A DNA stretch of 64,000 bases from Undibacterium sp. (GCF_030651495.1 NZ_JAUSFI010000084.1:1-64000), one strand, 5' to 3'. Shown: positions 53,500 to 62,557, counted from the first letter of the stretch. The notes: a model not told the origin generated them from the sequence alone. A program made the numbers and translations.

Positions 53500-53527
53500 A
53501 TATGGGATGCGCAAAGCGCGTTTCAAG
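53500..53527 (-). promoter_or_regulatory. Heat-shock (sigma-32) promoter of hsp20
   Basis: On the minus strand CTTGAAA (53527-53521) is followed after 14 bp by CCCATAT (53506-53500), close to the sigma-32 consensus CTTGAAA-N13-17-CCCCATNT. It lies 83-110 bp upstream of the hsp20 start. Confidence 0.8.
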
Positions 53528-53529
53528 AT

Positions 53530-53558
53530 CTTGAAATTTGCTGACAACGTCCCTATAT
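53530..53558 (+). promoter_or_regulatory. Second heat-shock-type promoter facing tdk
   Basis: CTTGAAA (53530-53536), a 14-bp spacer and CCCTATAT (53551-53558) fit sigma-32. Its -35 is the other half of the palindrome TTTCAAGATCTTGAAA (53521-53536) used by the hsp20 promoter. It would transcribe toward tdk, 66 bp downstream. Confidence 0.65.
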
Positions 53559-53623
53559 CAGGTCGCTTGGGCTGCATATTTAACGATTGAAATACCGGGA
53601 AAACACCCGGCAAAGGACTTGTC

Positions 53624-54193
53624 GTGGCAAAACTTTATTTCAGATATTCCGCCATGAACGCTGGCAAATCAACCGCCTTGCTGCAGGTGGCGCACAACTA
53701 TGAAGAGCAGGGGCAGCAGGTGCGTTTGTACACGGCTGCCATCGACCACCGTTACGGCACGGGTCAGGTCACTTCGCGTCTCGGCCCGCAGCGTGAGGCG
53801 GAAGTCTTCGATCCTGATTTCAACTTTCTGCAACAGGCACTGCAGGTCAATTGCGTGCTGGTCGATGAGGCGCAGTTTTTGACGCCGGCCCAGGTCAAGC
53901 AATTGCACCAGCTGGCGCAGGTGCATGGCGTGCCGGTGATTTGTTATGGTTTACGGAGTGACTTCATGGGCGAGCCATTTGCCGGCTCTGCCTATTTACT
54001 GGCGCTGGCAGACGATATTGAAGAACTGAGAAATATTTGCGCCTGCGGCAAAAAAGCCACCATGAATATCCGCGTCGATCAGCATGGCAAGCGCGTCACT
54101 ACAGGCGAGCAGGTCGATATCGGCGGCAATGAGCGCTACCGGCATGTATGCGGCCGCTGTTTTTATCAGGCGCGCGAGATCAGCCATCAATAA
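53624..54193 (+). CDS. tdk: Thymidine kinase
   Basis: 189 residues from GTG 53624 with AAAGGAC upstream. LYFRYSAMNAGKSTALLQVAHNYEEQG is the P-loop, VNCVLVDEAQFLTPAQV the Walker B, and the C-terminal zinc site uses NICACGKKATMN and HVCGRCFYQA. Phosphorylates thymidine to dTMP for salvage. The only unusual point is the heat-shock-type promoter in front. Confidence 0.96.
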   Translation: MAKLYFRYSAMNAGKSTALLQVAHNYEEQGQQVRLYTAAIDHRYGTGQVTSRLGPQREAEVFDPDFNFLQQALQVNCVLVDEAQFLTPAQVKQLHQLAQVHGVPVICYGLRSDFMGEPFAGSAYLLALADDIEELRNICACGKKATMNIRVDQHGKRVTTGEQVDIGGNERYRHVCGRCFYQAREISHQ

Positions 54194-54298
54194 GGCGCCG
54201 TAACAATTTGCAACACTTTCATTGTCAACAGATTTCAGCCGGCTGGCGTTATAGGGATACGTAGAAATTGTCTACGGCAAAAATGAACAGGACACCAC

Positions 54299-54541
54299 AT
54301 GAACAAGCTGATCGCCACTCTCGTTGCTGCTACCTTCGCTATGGGTACAGCGTTCGCACAAACCGCTGCTAAACCGGCATCTGCACCTGCAGCCAGCGCA
54401 CCAGTCGCTGCATCTGCTTCCGCATCGGCCGAAGCTAAGGCAGTGACACCTGCAACGGTAAAAAAGGCGAAGAAACACGTCAAGGCAAAGAAAGTAGCGG
54501 CACCTGCTGTAGAAGCTAAAGCGGCGACGCCTGCAAAATAA
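54299..54541 (+). CDS. Small exported Ala/Lys-rich protein
   Basis: 80 residues with a signal peptide (MNKLIATLVAATFAMGTAFAQ). The mature part is low in complexity: Ala/Pro/Ser repeats (KPASAPAASAPVAASASASAEA) then the basic KKAKKHVKAKKVAAPAVEAKAATPAK. It resembles acid-shock-type or other small periplasmic proteins of betaproteobacteria. A function cannot be assigned. Ends in a tandem repeat and a terminator. Confidence 0.7.
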   Translation: MNKLIATLVAATFAMGTAFAQTAAKPASAPAASAPVAASASASAEAKAVTPATVKKAKKHVKAKKVAAPAVEAKAATPAK

Positions 54542-54579
54542 GTAGCAAACAAGTAGCAAACAAGTGGCAAATAAGTAGC
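54540..54579. repeat. 11-bp tandem repeats after the small Ala/Lys-rich gene
   Basis: AAGTAGCAAAC (54540-54550, 54551-54561), AAGTGGCAAAT (54562-54572) and AAGTAGC follow one another, starting within the stop codon of the gene. Confidence 0.75.
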
Positions 54580-54610
54580 TGCGGCATCTGCCAAGATGCC
54601 AGCACAAAAG

Positions 54611-54637
54611 TCCGGCTCTATTGAGACCGGATTTTTT
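54611..54637 (+). terminator. Terminator of the small Ala/Lys-rich gene
   Basis: TCCGGCTC and GAGACCGGA form a short stem around TATT, followed by T6. Confidence 0.75.
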
Positions 54638-54761
54638 GTTTTTGGCGCGATGGAGGACTATCTTGTGCTTGTTTTTTTCAGCATGTTTTTGACACTTAAT
54701 GCGATGCAAGGCAAATTCGATTACGATACGCAGCCTGAATATCCTCTATCCGAAAGCAGTC

Positions 54762-55304
54762 ATGTCCGTTACCGTACCAGATTCAACCGATTTGTCCCAT
54801 GATTTGCCTGATGATTCATCCAGCGACATGACGCCGAATGACGACGTCAAAATACAAGAACCGCGTCTCTGGAGCGAAAAAGGCTGGACCGCACGCGTGA
54901 TCAAGAATGAAGACGACGAAGGCTGGGCGGTGGCGATGATTAAAGACGGCGAGCCGGAACCCGCGCTGGTCGGCCCCTGGACTATGGGGCGCGACAAAAA
55001 AAATCCCAAGCCGCTCGATGGCACCGCCTTTCGCACCCTGGTCAAGACCGCATCCGAAGTATTGCGCCGGCATGAACAAGCCTTGCACGCCATTTTGCAT
55101 AAGATTATTTTCGTCAATCTGGCGACTGCCGACATCCGTGTCAGCTTCGATATCGTGCCGGATGAAGATAATCCTTATGCACTGCTCAGCGCGCACGATG
55201 CCGATAATCTTGAACTGGCGCAGTGCCGGGTGTCGGCTGGTTTCAAGTTCAGTAAGGCCAGTGCCACCGCCTGGATAGAAAATGATTATCGTCATCCAGA
55301 ATAA
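54762..55304 (+). CDS. Conserved hypothetical protein
   Basis: 180 residues from ATG 54762; the upstream extension is not supported. Acidic and soluble. WTARVIKNEDDEGWAVAMIKDGEPEPALVGPWTMGRDKKNPKPLDGTAFRTLVKTASEVLRRHEQ looks like a compact alpha/beta domain. No named family is recognised; such proteins are widespread in Oxalobacteraceae without known role. Followed by a DMT transporter after 23 bp, possibly in one operon. Confidence 0.7.
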   Translation: MSVTVPDSTDLSHDLPDDSSSDMTPNDDVKIQEPRLWSEKGWTARVIKNEDDEGWAVAMIKDGEPEPALVGPWTMGRDKKNPKPLDGTAFRTLVKTASEVLRRHEQALHAILHKIIFVNLATADIRVSFDIVPDEDNPYALLSAHDADNLELAQCRVSAGFKFSKASATAWIENDYRHPE

Positions 55305-55327
55305 GCTCACTGCCAGGTAACATTGTC

Positions 55328-56227
55328 ATGACCCAAAAAATCTCTCCGTCGACCGCACTGCTGCTGACGATACCGCCGCTGCTGTGGGCCGGCAATGCCA
55401 TCGTCGGGCGTCTGGTACATGAAATGGTGCCGCCGATTACGCTGAATTTTTTTCGCTGGGCGCTGGCTTTCCTGATCTTATTGCCGCTGGCGCCGGCGAT
55501 CTTCCGGCAGGGCAGCGGCTTGTGGGCCAATCGCCAGCGTTTTGCCTTGCTGGGGTTGCTGGGGATAGGTCTTTACAATGCCCTGCAATATCTGGCGCTG
55601 CAAAGTTCGACCCCGATCAATGTCACCCTGGTCGCGGCCGGCATGCCGGTCTGGATGCTGCTGGTGGGCTATCTGTTTTTTGGTCTTCAGGTGGTGCGCA
55701 AGCAAATCGCCGGTGCGGTGTTGTCGATTGCCGGCGTGTTGCTGGTGCTGAGCCGCGGTAATTTGCAAGAATTGCTGGCATTTCACTTGGTGGCGGGCGA
55801 TATCTTCATGATTTTTGCCACCATCGCCTGGTCGTTTTATAGCTGGCTATTGACGCAGCCGAAAGATCCGCCGGCAATCCGCAATAACTGGGCGGCGTTT
55901 TTGCTGGCACAGGTGGCGTTCGGCGTGGTCTGGTCGGGCTTGTTCGCCGCCGGTGAATGGACCCTCAGCGCGCCCAAAATCCTCTGGAGCTGGCCGTTGG
56001 CTGCCGCCTTGCTGTTCGTCGCGGTCGGCCCGGCGATTATCGCTTTTCGTTGCTGGGGTGCCGGGATACAGCGTGCCGGCCCCAGCGTGGCGGGTTTTTT
56101 CAGCAACCTGACACCGCTGTTCGCGGCACTCATGTCATCGGCTTTTTTGGGCGAATTGCCGCATTGGTATCATGTGCTGGCGTTCGTGCTGATCGTCGGC
56201 GGGATCGTAGTGTCGTCACGTAGATAG
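55328..56227 (+). CDS. DMT superfamily (EamA) transporter
   Basis: 299 residues with ten membrane segments in two EamA repeats. PPLLWAGNAIVGRLVHEMVPPITLNFFRWALAFLILLPLA opens the first and the second ends with GELPHWYHVLAFVLIVGGIVVSSR. These permeases export metabolites or drugs. No neighbour shows the substrate. REP-like copy G follows. Confidence 0.88.
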   Translation: MTQKISPSTALLLTIPPLLWAGNAIVGRLVHEMVPPITLNFFRWALAFLILLPLAPAIFRQGSGLWANRQRFALLGLLGIGLYNALQYLALQSSTPINVTLVAAGMPVWMLLVGYLFFGLQVVRKQIAGAVLSIAGVLLVLSRGNLQELLAFHLVAGDIFMIFATIAWSFYSWLLTQPKDPPAIRNNWAAFLLAQVAFGVVWSGLFAAGEWTLSAPKILWSWPLAAALLFVAVGPAIIAFRCWGAGIQRAGPSVAGFFSNLTPLFAALMSSAFLGELPHWYHVLAFVLIVGGIVVSSRR

Positions 56228-56282
56228 AAAGCCTGGCGACCCGGAAATTTTGGTCTGGACGGCAAAAATTAAACTGGTGCCT

Positions 56283-56356
56283 GCCCGCTCACGCACAGTC
56301 CATGCGGGTTTCCAAGGCATTGCCTCTGCAGCCCGCATGGACTATGCGTGAGCGGC
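56283..56356. repeat. REP-like palindrome, copy G
   Basis: GCCCGCTCACGCACAGTCCATGCGGG (left) and CCCGCATGGACTATGCGTGAGCGGC (right) form a long imperfect stem with a 23-bp centre. Between converging genes. Confidence 0.8.
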
Positions 56357-56409
56357 GAGGTCACTTTTTAAATGCCGGCAGCGCCCGGCTTAGCTTAATC
56401 CAGCTCAAC

Positions 56410-59400
56410 TCAATGACTGCACTGCCGCGTGGCGGGGTCTGCTACCGGGTCGATCAGAGGCATCAGGCTCGGTGCCAGTACGGTCAGCAGTTGCACCGGC
56501 AGGGCGCTGGTAAAGTCATAGTTCTTAGCCTGCGGTCCATGCACGTACGCCGTCATGCTGCCGAAAAACCGCTCGCCGATATTGAACACAAAAGTGGCTG
56601 AACGGTTGACGAAGCGCGATTCGATCAGCCGTCCGCCGGCACCATACACGTCAAAGCGCTGATCGCCGGTACCGGTTTTTCCACCGACCGGAATGTTGCT
56701 GCCATCCTGTGCGATGAAGGCGGCGCGTGCGCGTCTGGCCGTGCCTAGCGCCACCACTTCGCGTACTGCATCGGCCACCACCCGCGCCACTTCCGGTGCC
56801 AGCACCAGTTCGCCCTGCGCCTGGTTGCGCTGGATCAGCAGGGTTTCATAAGGCGTGTCGGCGGCGAAATGCAGCGAAGTGATGCGCTGGCTGGGTTTGC
56901 GTACGCCGCCGTTGATGATGATGCCCATCAGCTCGGCCAGTGCGGCCGGGCGGTCGGCCGAAGCGCCTAAGGCGGTTGCGTAAGACGGGGTCAATGAGGC
57001 AAACGGATAACCCATGCGGTTCCATTGGCGCTGAATTTCCAGGAAGGCTTCGACCTCCAGCAAGCCCGCAATGCGTTTGTCTTGCGCATGCTTGCGGCTG
57101 GTTTTGAAGAGCCATTCATAGACTAACTGGCGCTCCTTGGCGCTGGCGGCAACCACTTCGGTCAGCGTCGCGCCCTGATGCTGACGCAGGAAACCGACCA
57201 TCCACAACTCAAGCGGATGGATCGTGGCGAGATAGCCGCGATCCGCCAGCGACATATTCTCAGGCGAGTACTGCTGGTACATTTTGGCGGCGCGCTCACT
57301 GCTGATCTCATTTTGCGAGGCCAGATTGTCGTTCAGGAAAGTCTCGAACTCGGCCAGTGTGGCTTCCGGTGCGATGGTACGATGCACGTTCGCCAGGCGC
57401 AATGCGGTCGGACGTAGGCTGGAAAGCAAGAGTTGTTCATCTTCCTTGGCCGTCTTGCCTTTGTATTTGGCATAGAAGCGTTGCAGAAATTCGCGCCCTT
57501 CGCGGTCGGCGAAGCGACTGAGATAGTCGGCGCGGCGCGGGTCGTCGGCGTTCGCCAGCAGGTTGGCTGACGAACCGGGGGTCTGGAACATGTAAAAACG
57601 CACCACGTCGCGCATCAGGCGCACAAACGGCAGGTTCACCGAGTGGCGCAGCGATTCGCGCACAGTGAGGATGCGGCCCTCGTCTTCTTTTTTGAAATTG
57701 CCAAAATAATGCAGGCCGCCACCAGTGAAGAAGCCTTCGCTGGTGCTGGCCGAATAAGTGCGCTCCATGGCGGCGTTCAGCATGGCAGGTAAGTCACGCG
57801 CGCCCCCTTTTTGAAAATACTCGATGGCCCAGTGCGATATTTTATCTTTGGGATCGAGCACGACTTTGCCCAGTTCGGCGGCACTGGCCGTGCTGTGGCG
57901 CTGGTGCAGCTGGGCGATGATATCAAGATAGGTAACCAGCGTGCGTAGCTTGGCGGTGGAGCCGAGATCGAGCTTGGCGCCATCGTTGATGTCTAGCGGC
58001 TGATCGAAATTGTCGGTTTGCAGCCGCAGATAATTGGCGTGCTCGCCCTTTTCCAGCAGGGTAAAACTGTAGACGACATTGGCTGGGTCGCCGTTACCCA
58101 GCATGCCCTTGCCGGTCAGGCCTGCTTCCTTGGCGGTTTCCGGGTCGCGCAAATGACGCAGCACTTCGGTTATTTTCTGTTGTGCCTGCGCATCGAGTGT
58201 GCTTGTTACCGTTAAATCAAGCCGGTCCAGGCTGTACAGGCGGGTATCGCCTAATAATCCGGACAGCTGGTTGCGCACGGCATTGCTGGCCTTGCGGTTG
58301 ACGAAGGAATTGCTCGCCGCTGCCGGGTTGCCTGCTTTACCTAGCGGCTGCAGCTTGACTTGCAAAGCGGCATCGCGCAGTGATTGCGAAATGATGCCGG
58401 CTTGTGCCAGCAGGCGCAGGTGGCTATTGGTTAATTGTTCCAGGTCGGCGGCACCCTGGTCTAAATAGTAGGAAGGGCGACGCTGGGCGATAAACAGGCT
58501 CAGCGCCTGTTTGTAGGCCAAGGCACTGGCCGGCTTATCCAGATTGCCTTGCAGGGCGAGATTGATTTCGCCAAAGTCGCGGCCGTACCAGACCCACATG
58601 CCATCGCCGATGCCGTTAACTTCGCCGTAACCCGGCTTGGCCGACAAGGGCACCGAATTTAAATAGTCGACTACGATCTGGCGTCGCGCCACGGTGGTAT
58701 CTTCGCCACCCTGATAGGCGCGCAGTGACGCAGACACCATCTGGTTAAATTTGTCGGTCAGGGAATTGGTGCGCCCTTCGGCGGAATGACGGTATTTTTC
58801 TATCTGGGTCGCCAGCGTGCTGCCACCTGCCGAGCGATGGCCGACACCGAACATATTCATCGATTTGTCGAATACCGCTTTGCTCAACCTATCCCACTCT
58901 ACGGCGGGATTGCGTTTTGGATACTTTGGATCAAGCAATTCGCGGTTCTCGATGAACAGCAAGCTATTGATCAGTACCTGCGGCGTTGTCTCAAAATTCG
59001 CGTAAAAACGTTCCGGATAGCGCGCCGAAAACAAGACTTGGTTGCGGCAATCAAGTATGTTCAGGCCGACGCCGGTCTTTTCACGGTAGGTGGCAAAAAA
59101 GCCGCGGTCCGCCATGTCCACCATCTTTGGTGAAATGCGTGCCTGCGCGGCGATCTTGAAGTCTTTGGCTTGCAGTTTAGTTAAAAAATCGGGCAGCTTG
59201 GCATAGCCGGTACGCTCGTCATACGGGCTGTCATGCGGAAAACGGATGGCCGTACTTGGGCTAGGGCCAGGCGCCACCTTATAGCTGAGTTTTTTCGCCA
59301 GTTTGGTAAAAAACTCTGCCTGCATTTCATAGTTGCGCGTTTCTTGCCAGACCCACCAGGCCGCCGCTGATACCAGTGCCAGCAATAGCAGCAAGAAAAT

Positions 59401-59640
59401 CGGCCATAGGCGGCGTGGCTTAGGCTTGACGGGCGGCGTGCTCATCGGTATCACGGGGGCTGGTGCCACCGTTGGCAGCTCAGAAGCTTGCTCGGTAGAA
59501 GGTTCCGCAGGTTCCTCGGTAACAGGTTCCTTGCGAATAGCCGGCTGACGGGACAATGGAATGGAAGCCAGCTTCGCGCTCATTTTGCGCAGCGCGTTGG
59601 GGATATTGAAAGAATTGCGAAAACGAAGATTACTTAACAT
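56410..59640 (-). CDS. Bifunctional penicillin-binding protein (glycosyltransferase 51 plus transpeptidase)
   Basis: 1076 residues, longer than typical PBP1 (750-850). A proline-rich cytosolic N-terminus (about 30-75) precedes one membrane helix (RRLWPIFLLLLLALVSAAAWWVW). The GT51 domain carries FIENRELLD (catalytic Glu) and GGSTLATQIEKY. The transpeptidase domain has a serine region KLDLGSTAKLRTLVTY and ends with GGKTGTGDQRF (K-T-G). It polymerises and cross-links peptidoglycan in the periplasm. The standard S-x-x-K seems to be S-T-A-K here. The extra length lies in the region between the two enzymatic domains. Confidence 0.9.
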   Translation of the reverse strand: MLSNLRFRNSFNIPNALRKMSAKLASIPLSRQPAIRKEPVTEEPAEPSTEQASELPTVAPAPVIPMSTPPVKPKPRRLWPIFLLLLLALVSAAAWWVWQETRNYEMQAEFFTKLAKKLSYKVAPGPSPSTAIRFPHDSPYDERTGYAKLPDFLTKLQAKDFKIAAQARISPKMVDMADRGFFATYREKTGVGLNILDCRNQVLFSARYPERFYANFETTPQVLINSLLFIENRELLDPKYPKRNPAVEWDRLSKAVFDKSMNMFGVGHRSAGGSTLATQIEKYRHSAEGRTNSLTDKFNQMVSASLRAYQGGEDTTVARRQIVVDYLNSVPLSAKPGYGEVNGIGDGMWVWYGRDFGEINLALQGNLDKPASALAYKQALSLFIAQRRPSYYLDQGAADLEQLTNSHLRLLAQAGIISQSLRDAALQVKLQPLGKAGNPAAASNSFVNRKASNAVRNQLSGLLGDTRLYSLDRLDLTVTSTLDAQAQQKITEVLRHLRDPETAKEAGLTGKGMLGNGDPANVVYSFTLLEKGEHANYLRLQTDNFDQPLDINDGAKLDLGSTAKLRTLVTYLDIIAQLHQRHSTASAAELGKVVLDPKDKISHWAIEYFQKGGARDLPAMLNAAMERTYSASTSEGFFTGGGLHYFGNFKKEDEGRILTVRESLRHSVNLPFVRLMRDVVRFYMFQTPGSSANLLANADDPRRADYLSRFADREGREFLQRFYAKYKGKTAKEDEQLLLSSLRPTALRLANVHRTIAPEATLAEFETFLNDNLASQNEISSERAAKMYQQYSPENMSLADRGYLATIHPLELWMVGFLRQHQGATLTEVVAASAKERQLVYEWLFKTSRKHAQDKRIAGLLEVEAFLEIQRQWNRMGYPFASLTPSYATALGASADRPAALAELMGIIINGGVRKPSQRITSLHFAADTPYETLLIQRNQAQGELVLAPEVARVVADAVREVVALGTARRARAAFIAQDGSNIPVGGKTGTGDQRFDVYGAGGRLIESRFVNRSATFVFNIGERFFGSMTAYVHGPQAKNYDFTSALPVQLLTVLAPSLMPLIDPVADPATRQCSH

Positions 59641-60032
59641 GTTGTTTCAACCGCTCAGGCGGATCTTGATTGGTGCCACGACGCTGCATCGATAGCGACA
59701 GCGTCGAAAAAATAGGATTTGATGCTTAACATTCATTGATTAAGACCTGCACGGTATCAGCACAGGACTTACCTTCTGCCATTGCATCACATCAGCGCTT
59801 CACGATGGCGTGATCTCGTCAAAAATAGATGTTTGGCTAGGATTTTCGCAAAAAAACAACAGCATTTTTAGCCCACTCTCCGTGCTTGACAAAACTACCG
59901 TTTACCCTGGTTTACCTGCTGCGCAAGGCGTCAGGTGCGCCTTGCGGCAATCGCATCTTTGTGCCGGGCACGCAGCCAGTTACGCAGCCAGTTACAATAC
60001 GCGCTTATATTCACTCCGCTTCACTGCATTTC
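59641..60032. promoter_or_regulatory. Divergent promoter region of the PBP and pseudouridine synthase genes
   Basis: 392 bp without a convincing gene. Includes an AACATTCATTGATTAAGACC stretch near 59,728-59,747 and the 12-bp duplication at 59970-59993. No further structure seen. Confidence 0.5.
59970..59993. repeat. Two tandem 12-bp repeats
   Basis: ACGCAGCCAGTT occurs twice without gap, 40-63 bp upstream of the pseudouridine synthase start. Confidence 0.8.
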
Positions 60033-60746
60033 ATGACCAATTCCCTACGCCTTGCCAAACGACTCGCCGACCAAACCCCTTGCTCGCGCCAGGAAGCTGA
60101 AATGTATATCGCCGGTGGCTGGGTCCAGGTGGATGGGCAAATCGTGGAAGAGCCAGGCTTTCGGGTGCAGCCTGAGCAGCAGGTAACACTGTTGCCACAA
60201 GCCAGTCTGGCGCCGGTCGCCCCGGTGACGATCTTGCTGCACAAACCTGCCGGCATCGACCCTACTACCTTATTGCAAAGCATTCACGCCGGCACGATGG
60301 CCGCCGGCAACCGCTCCGGCTTGCAATTTTTGAAACGCCACACGACTAACCTGAATTTTACCGATGCGCTGGAAACCAAGGCCAGCGGCCTGATGGTGCT
60401 GTCCCAAGATTGGCTGATCGCCCGCAAGCTGGTCGATGATGCCGCCAAGATCGAGCAGGAATACATCGTCGAAGTGGCGGGAAACATTGCCCCGGAGGGT
60501 CTTGCACTGCTCAATCACGGCCTCACATTTAATGGTAAGGCATTGCCGCCGATTAAAGTCAGCTGGCAGAATGAAACGCGCTTGCGCTTTGCGCTGAAAG
60601 GGCCGCAGCCTTACCAGATTACCCACATGTGCGAGAAGGTCGGCTTAAGCGTGGTGGCACTCAAGCGCATCCGCATCGCGCGCGTGCCTATGGCCAGCTT
60701 GCCAGTCGGGCAGTGGCGCTATTTGCTTGGCTATGAGCGCTTCTAA
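60033..60746 (+). CDS. RNA pseudouridine synthase-like protein (RluB/E/F family), catalytic residue changed
   Basis: 237 residues from ATG 60033 (a longer reading to 59886 has no support). The S4-like N-terminus (RLAKRLADQTPCSRQEAEMYIAGGWVQVDGQIV) and a pseudouridine synthase body with HKPAG, QEYIVEV and the C-terminal GLSVVALKRIRI are typical of the RluB/E/F branch. The catalytic motif, usually G-R-L-D-x-x-T/S-x-G-L, reads D-A-L-E-T-K-A-S-G-L here, so the essential Asp appears replaced by Glu. It may be a non-canonical or inactive enzyme acting on 23S rRNA or tRNA. Confidence 0.82.
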   Translation: MTNSLRLAKRLADQTPCSRQEAEMYIAGGWVQVDGQIVEEPGFRVQPEQQVTLLPQASLAPVAPVTILLHKPAGIDPTTLLQSIHAGTMAAGNRSGLQFLKRHTTNLNFTDALETKASGLMVLSQDWLIARKLVDDAAKIEQEYIVEVAGNIAPEGLALLNHGLTFNGKALPPIKVSWQNETRLRFALKGPQPYQITHMCEKVGLSVVALKRIRIARVPMASLPVGQWRYLLGYERF

Positions 60747-60770
60747 ACAATATTGAGACGGGAGAATAGG

Positions 60771-61145
60771 ATGATCAAGAAACCAGACAGCAGCAGACTC
60801 GACAAGATTGTTGCCGAAGCGAACCGCAATGCGGCGCAGCGCGCCACCGGTTACCGCGAACGTTCGCTCAAAATGTATCCCTGGGTCTGTGGCCGCTGCA
60901 CCCGCGAATTCACCCACGCCAATGTGTCGCAATTGACGGTGCATCACCGTGATCATAATCATGACAATAATCCGCCCGATGGCAGCAATTGGGAATTACT
61001 CTGCCTGTACTGCCACGATAACGAACACTCGCGCTACCTCGAAGCCGATCAGCAGGGCACCTCGGGTTCCAGCACCAATGCCTTGAAGCATGCGACGCAT
61101 AATCCATTTGCCGCACTGCAAGGCTTATTGAAGAAAAAAGACTGA
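60771..61145 (+). CDS. HNH nuclease family protein (YajD-like)
   Basis: 124 residues from ATG 60771 with GGGAG 8 bp upstream. CGRCTREFTHANVSQLTVHHRDHNHDNNPPDGSNWELLCLYCHDNEHS shows the HNH core (H-H-R-D-H, N, then C-x-x-C-H) with two zinc cysteine pairs, as in YajD. Probably a nuclease, target unknown. 25 bp downstream of the pseudouridine synthase gene, likely one transcript. Confidence 0.9.
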   Translation: MIKKPDSSRLDKIVAEANRNAAQRATGYRERSLKMYPWVCGRCTREFTHANVSQLTVHHRDHNHDNNPPDGSNWELLCLYCHDNEHSRYLEADQQGTSGSSTNALKHATHNPFAALQGLLKKKD

Positions 61146-61174
61146 GACGATTTTAGCCGAATGCTGGCGCTGCC

Positions 61175-62176
61175 TTACCAGCGCAATTTAGCCCAGGCCG
61201 CTTGTTGTACCGGCGTTAAAAAAGTCCAGGCAACAAAGCGGCTTTGCTTTTGGCCTTGGCTCATGGCAATGGTTTTTTGTTCTTGCACCTTGGCTTGCTT
61301 GAGTGCCGCGTAAATACCCGGCAGGCTGGCCGATTTCGATACCAGCGTAGTGAACCAGAAACAGCGCGTAGCGATCTGCGCGCTTTCCTTGATCATGCGC
61401 TGGATGAAAGCCAGCTCGCCGCCGGGGCACCAGAGTTCGGCATCCTGTCCGCCAAAATTCAGACTCGATTGTGACTCGCTGCCGGGCTTGCCGAGATTTT
61501 GCCATTTACGTTGCGTGCCTTCCCTTGCCTCTGCCAGCGAGGTATGAAACGGCGGATTGCACATGCTCAGGTCAAACCACTCGTCGTCACCCACGATACC
61601 TTTAAAAATCGCATTGGCTGAGGGCTGCAAGCGCAAGTTGATCTTCTGTGCCAGCTTGGGATTCAGATCTAAAATCGCCTGTGCATTGGCCAGCGAGGCA
61701 GGGTTGATGTCGGCCGCGACAAACTCCCAGCCATATTCACTGCTGCCGATCAACGGGTAAATCAGGTTCGCGCCGGTGCCGATATCGAGCGCTTGCAAGC
61801 CCTTCTTTTTCGGGATGACGCCGCGATTGCTGCCCGCCAGCAAGTCGGCCAGATAATGCAGATAATCGGCACGCCCGGGCACCGGCGGGCAAAGATTCTG
61901 CGGCGGAATATCCCAGCCCTGTATGCCGTAGCTGTCTTTCAGCAGCGCCCGGTTGAGCGCCTTGACCGCGGCCGCATCGGCAAAATCGATGCCCTGATCG
62001 CCGTGTTCATTGATGCTGAGAAAGTTGTTTAAATCCGGCTCAGCCTTGAGCAGGCGGGCAAAATCGTAACGGCCCTGATGCCGGTTGCGCGGGTGGAGTT
62101 TGCTTGCAGGAGTCGCGCCAGTAGTCATGCCTGGCGCAGTGACGGTAGCCGCTGAATGGATGTTTTTTGTTCGCAT
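61175..62176 (-). CDS. rlmF: 23S rRNA (adenine(1618)-N(6))-methyltransferase
   Basis: 333 residues. LHPRNRHQGRYDFARLLKAEPDLNNFL, DIGTGANLIYPLIG (SAM motif I) and MCNPPFHTSLAEA (N-P-P-F catalytic motif) identify RlmF/YbiN. Methylates A1618 of 23S rRNA. Convergent with the HNH gene. Confidence 0.95.
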   Translation of the reverse strand: MRTKNIHSAATVTAPGMTTGATPASKLHPRNRHQGRYDFARLLKAEPDLNNFLSINEHGDQGIDFADAAAVKALNRALLKDSYGIQGWDIPPQNLCPPVPGRADYLHYLADLLAGSNRGVIPKKKGLQALDIGTGANLIYPLIGSSEYGWEFVAADINPASLANAQAILDLNPKLAQKINLRLQPSANAIFKGIVGDDEWFDLSMCNPPFHTSLAEAREGTQRKWQNLGKPGSESQSSLNFGGQDAELWCPGGELAFIQRMIKESAQIATRCFWFTTLVSKSASLPGIYAALKQAKVQEQKTIAMSQGQKQSRFVAWTFLTPVQQAAWAKLRW

Positions 62177-62283
62177 AGCCAGATTTTGACACGCTATCTA
62201 GCCAGACAGTACTATGTCAGCACTTTTTTCAGCAGCGCAGTGGTGCTTGGTGCTGCTATGATCCTGCCTCAAAAGGAAAAAAC

Positions 62284-62502
62284 ATGAGCGATCAACAATT
62301 ACCCCGCACTCTCGATGGCATCACCTTAGAGGCGATTCTCACGCAGCTGGAAGCGCATTACGGTTGGGAGAAAATGGGCGCACTGGTGGACATTAAATGC
62401 TTCACCAGTGACCCCAGCATTAAATCAAGCCTGAAATTTCTCCGAAAAACACCCTGGGCCAGAACCAAGGTTGAAGAGTTGTATCTAGCCATGGATAGGT
62501 AG
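62284..62502 (+). CDS. VF530-type DNA-binding protein (DUF2132)
   Basis: 72 residues. [59 protein letters not shown] is the whole VF530 domain, a small helical protein proposed to bind DNA. AAGGAAAAAAC precedes the ATG. Function uncertain. Confidence 0.9.
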   Translation: MSDQQLPRTLDGITLEAILTQLEAHYGWEKMGALVDIKCFTSDPSIKSSLKFLRKTPWARTKVEELYLAMDR

Positions 62503-62520
62503 GCTGGCGATCTGCCAAAG

Positions 62521-62557
62521 AAAAATGCACTATTCTGAATACGAATAGTGCATTTTT
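62521..62557. terminator. Bidirectional terminator between the VF530 gene and ppiB
   Basis: AAAAATGCACTATTC (62521-62535) and GAATAGTGCATTTTT (62543-62557) form a perfect 15-bp stem around TGAATAC. Confidence 0.88.
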
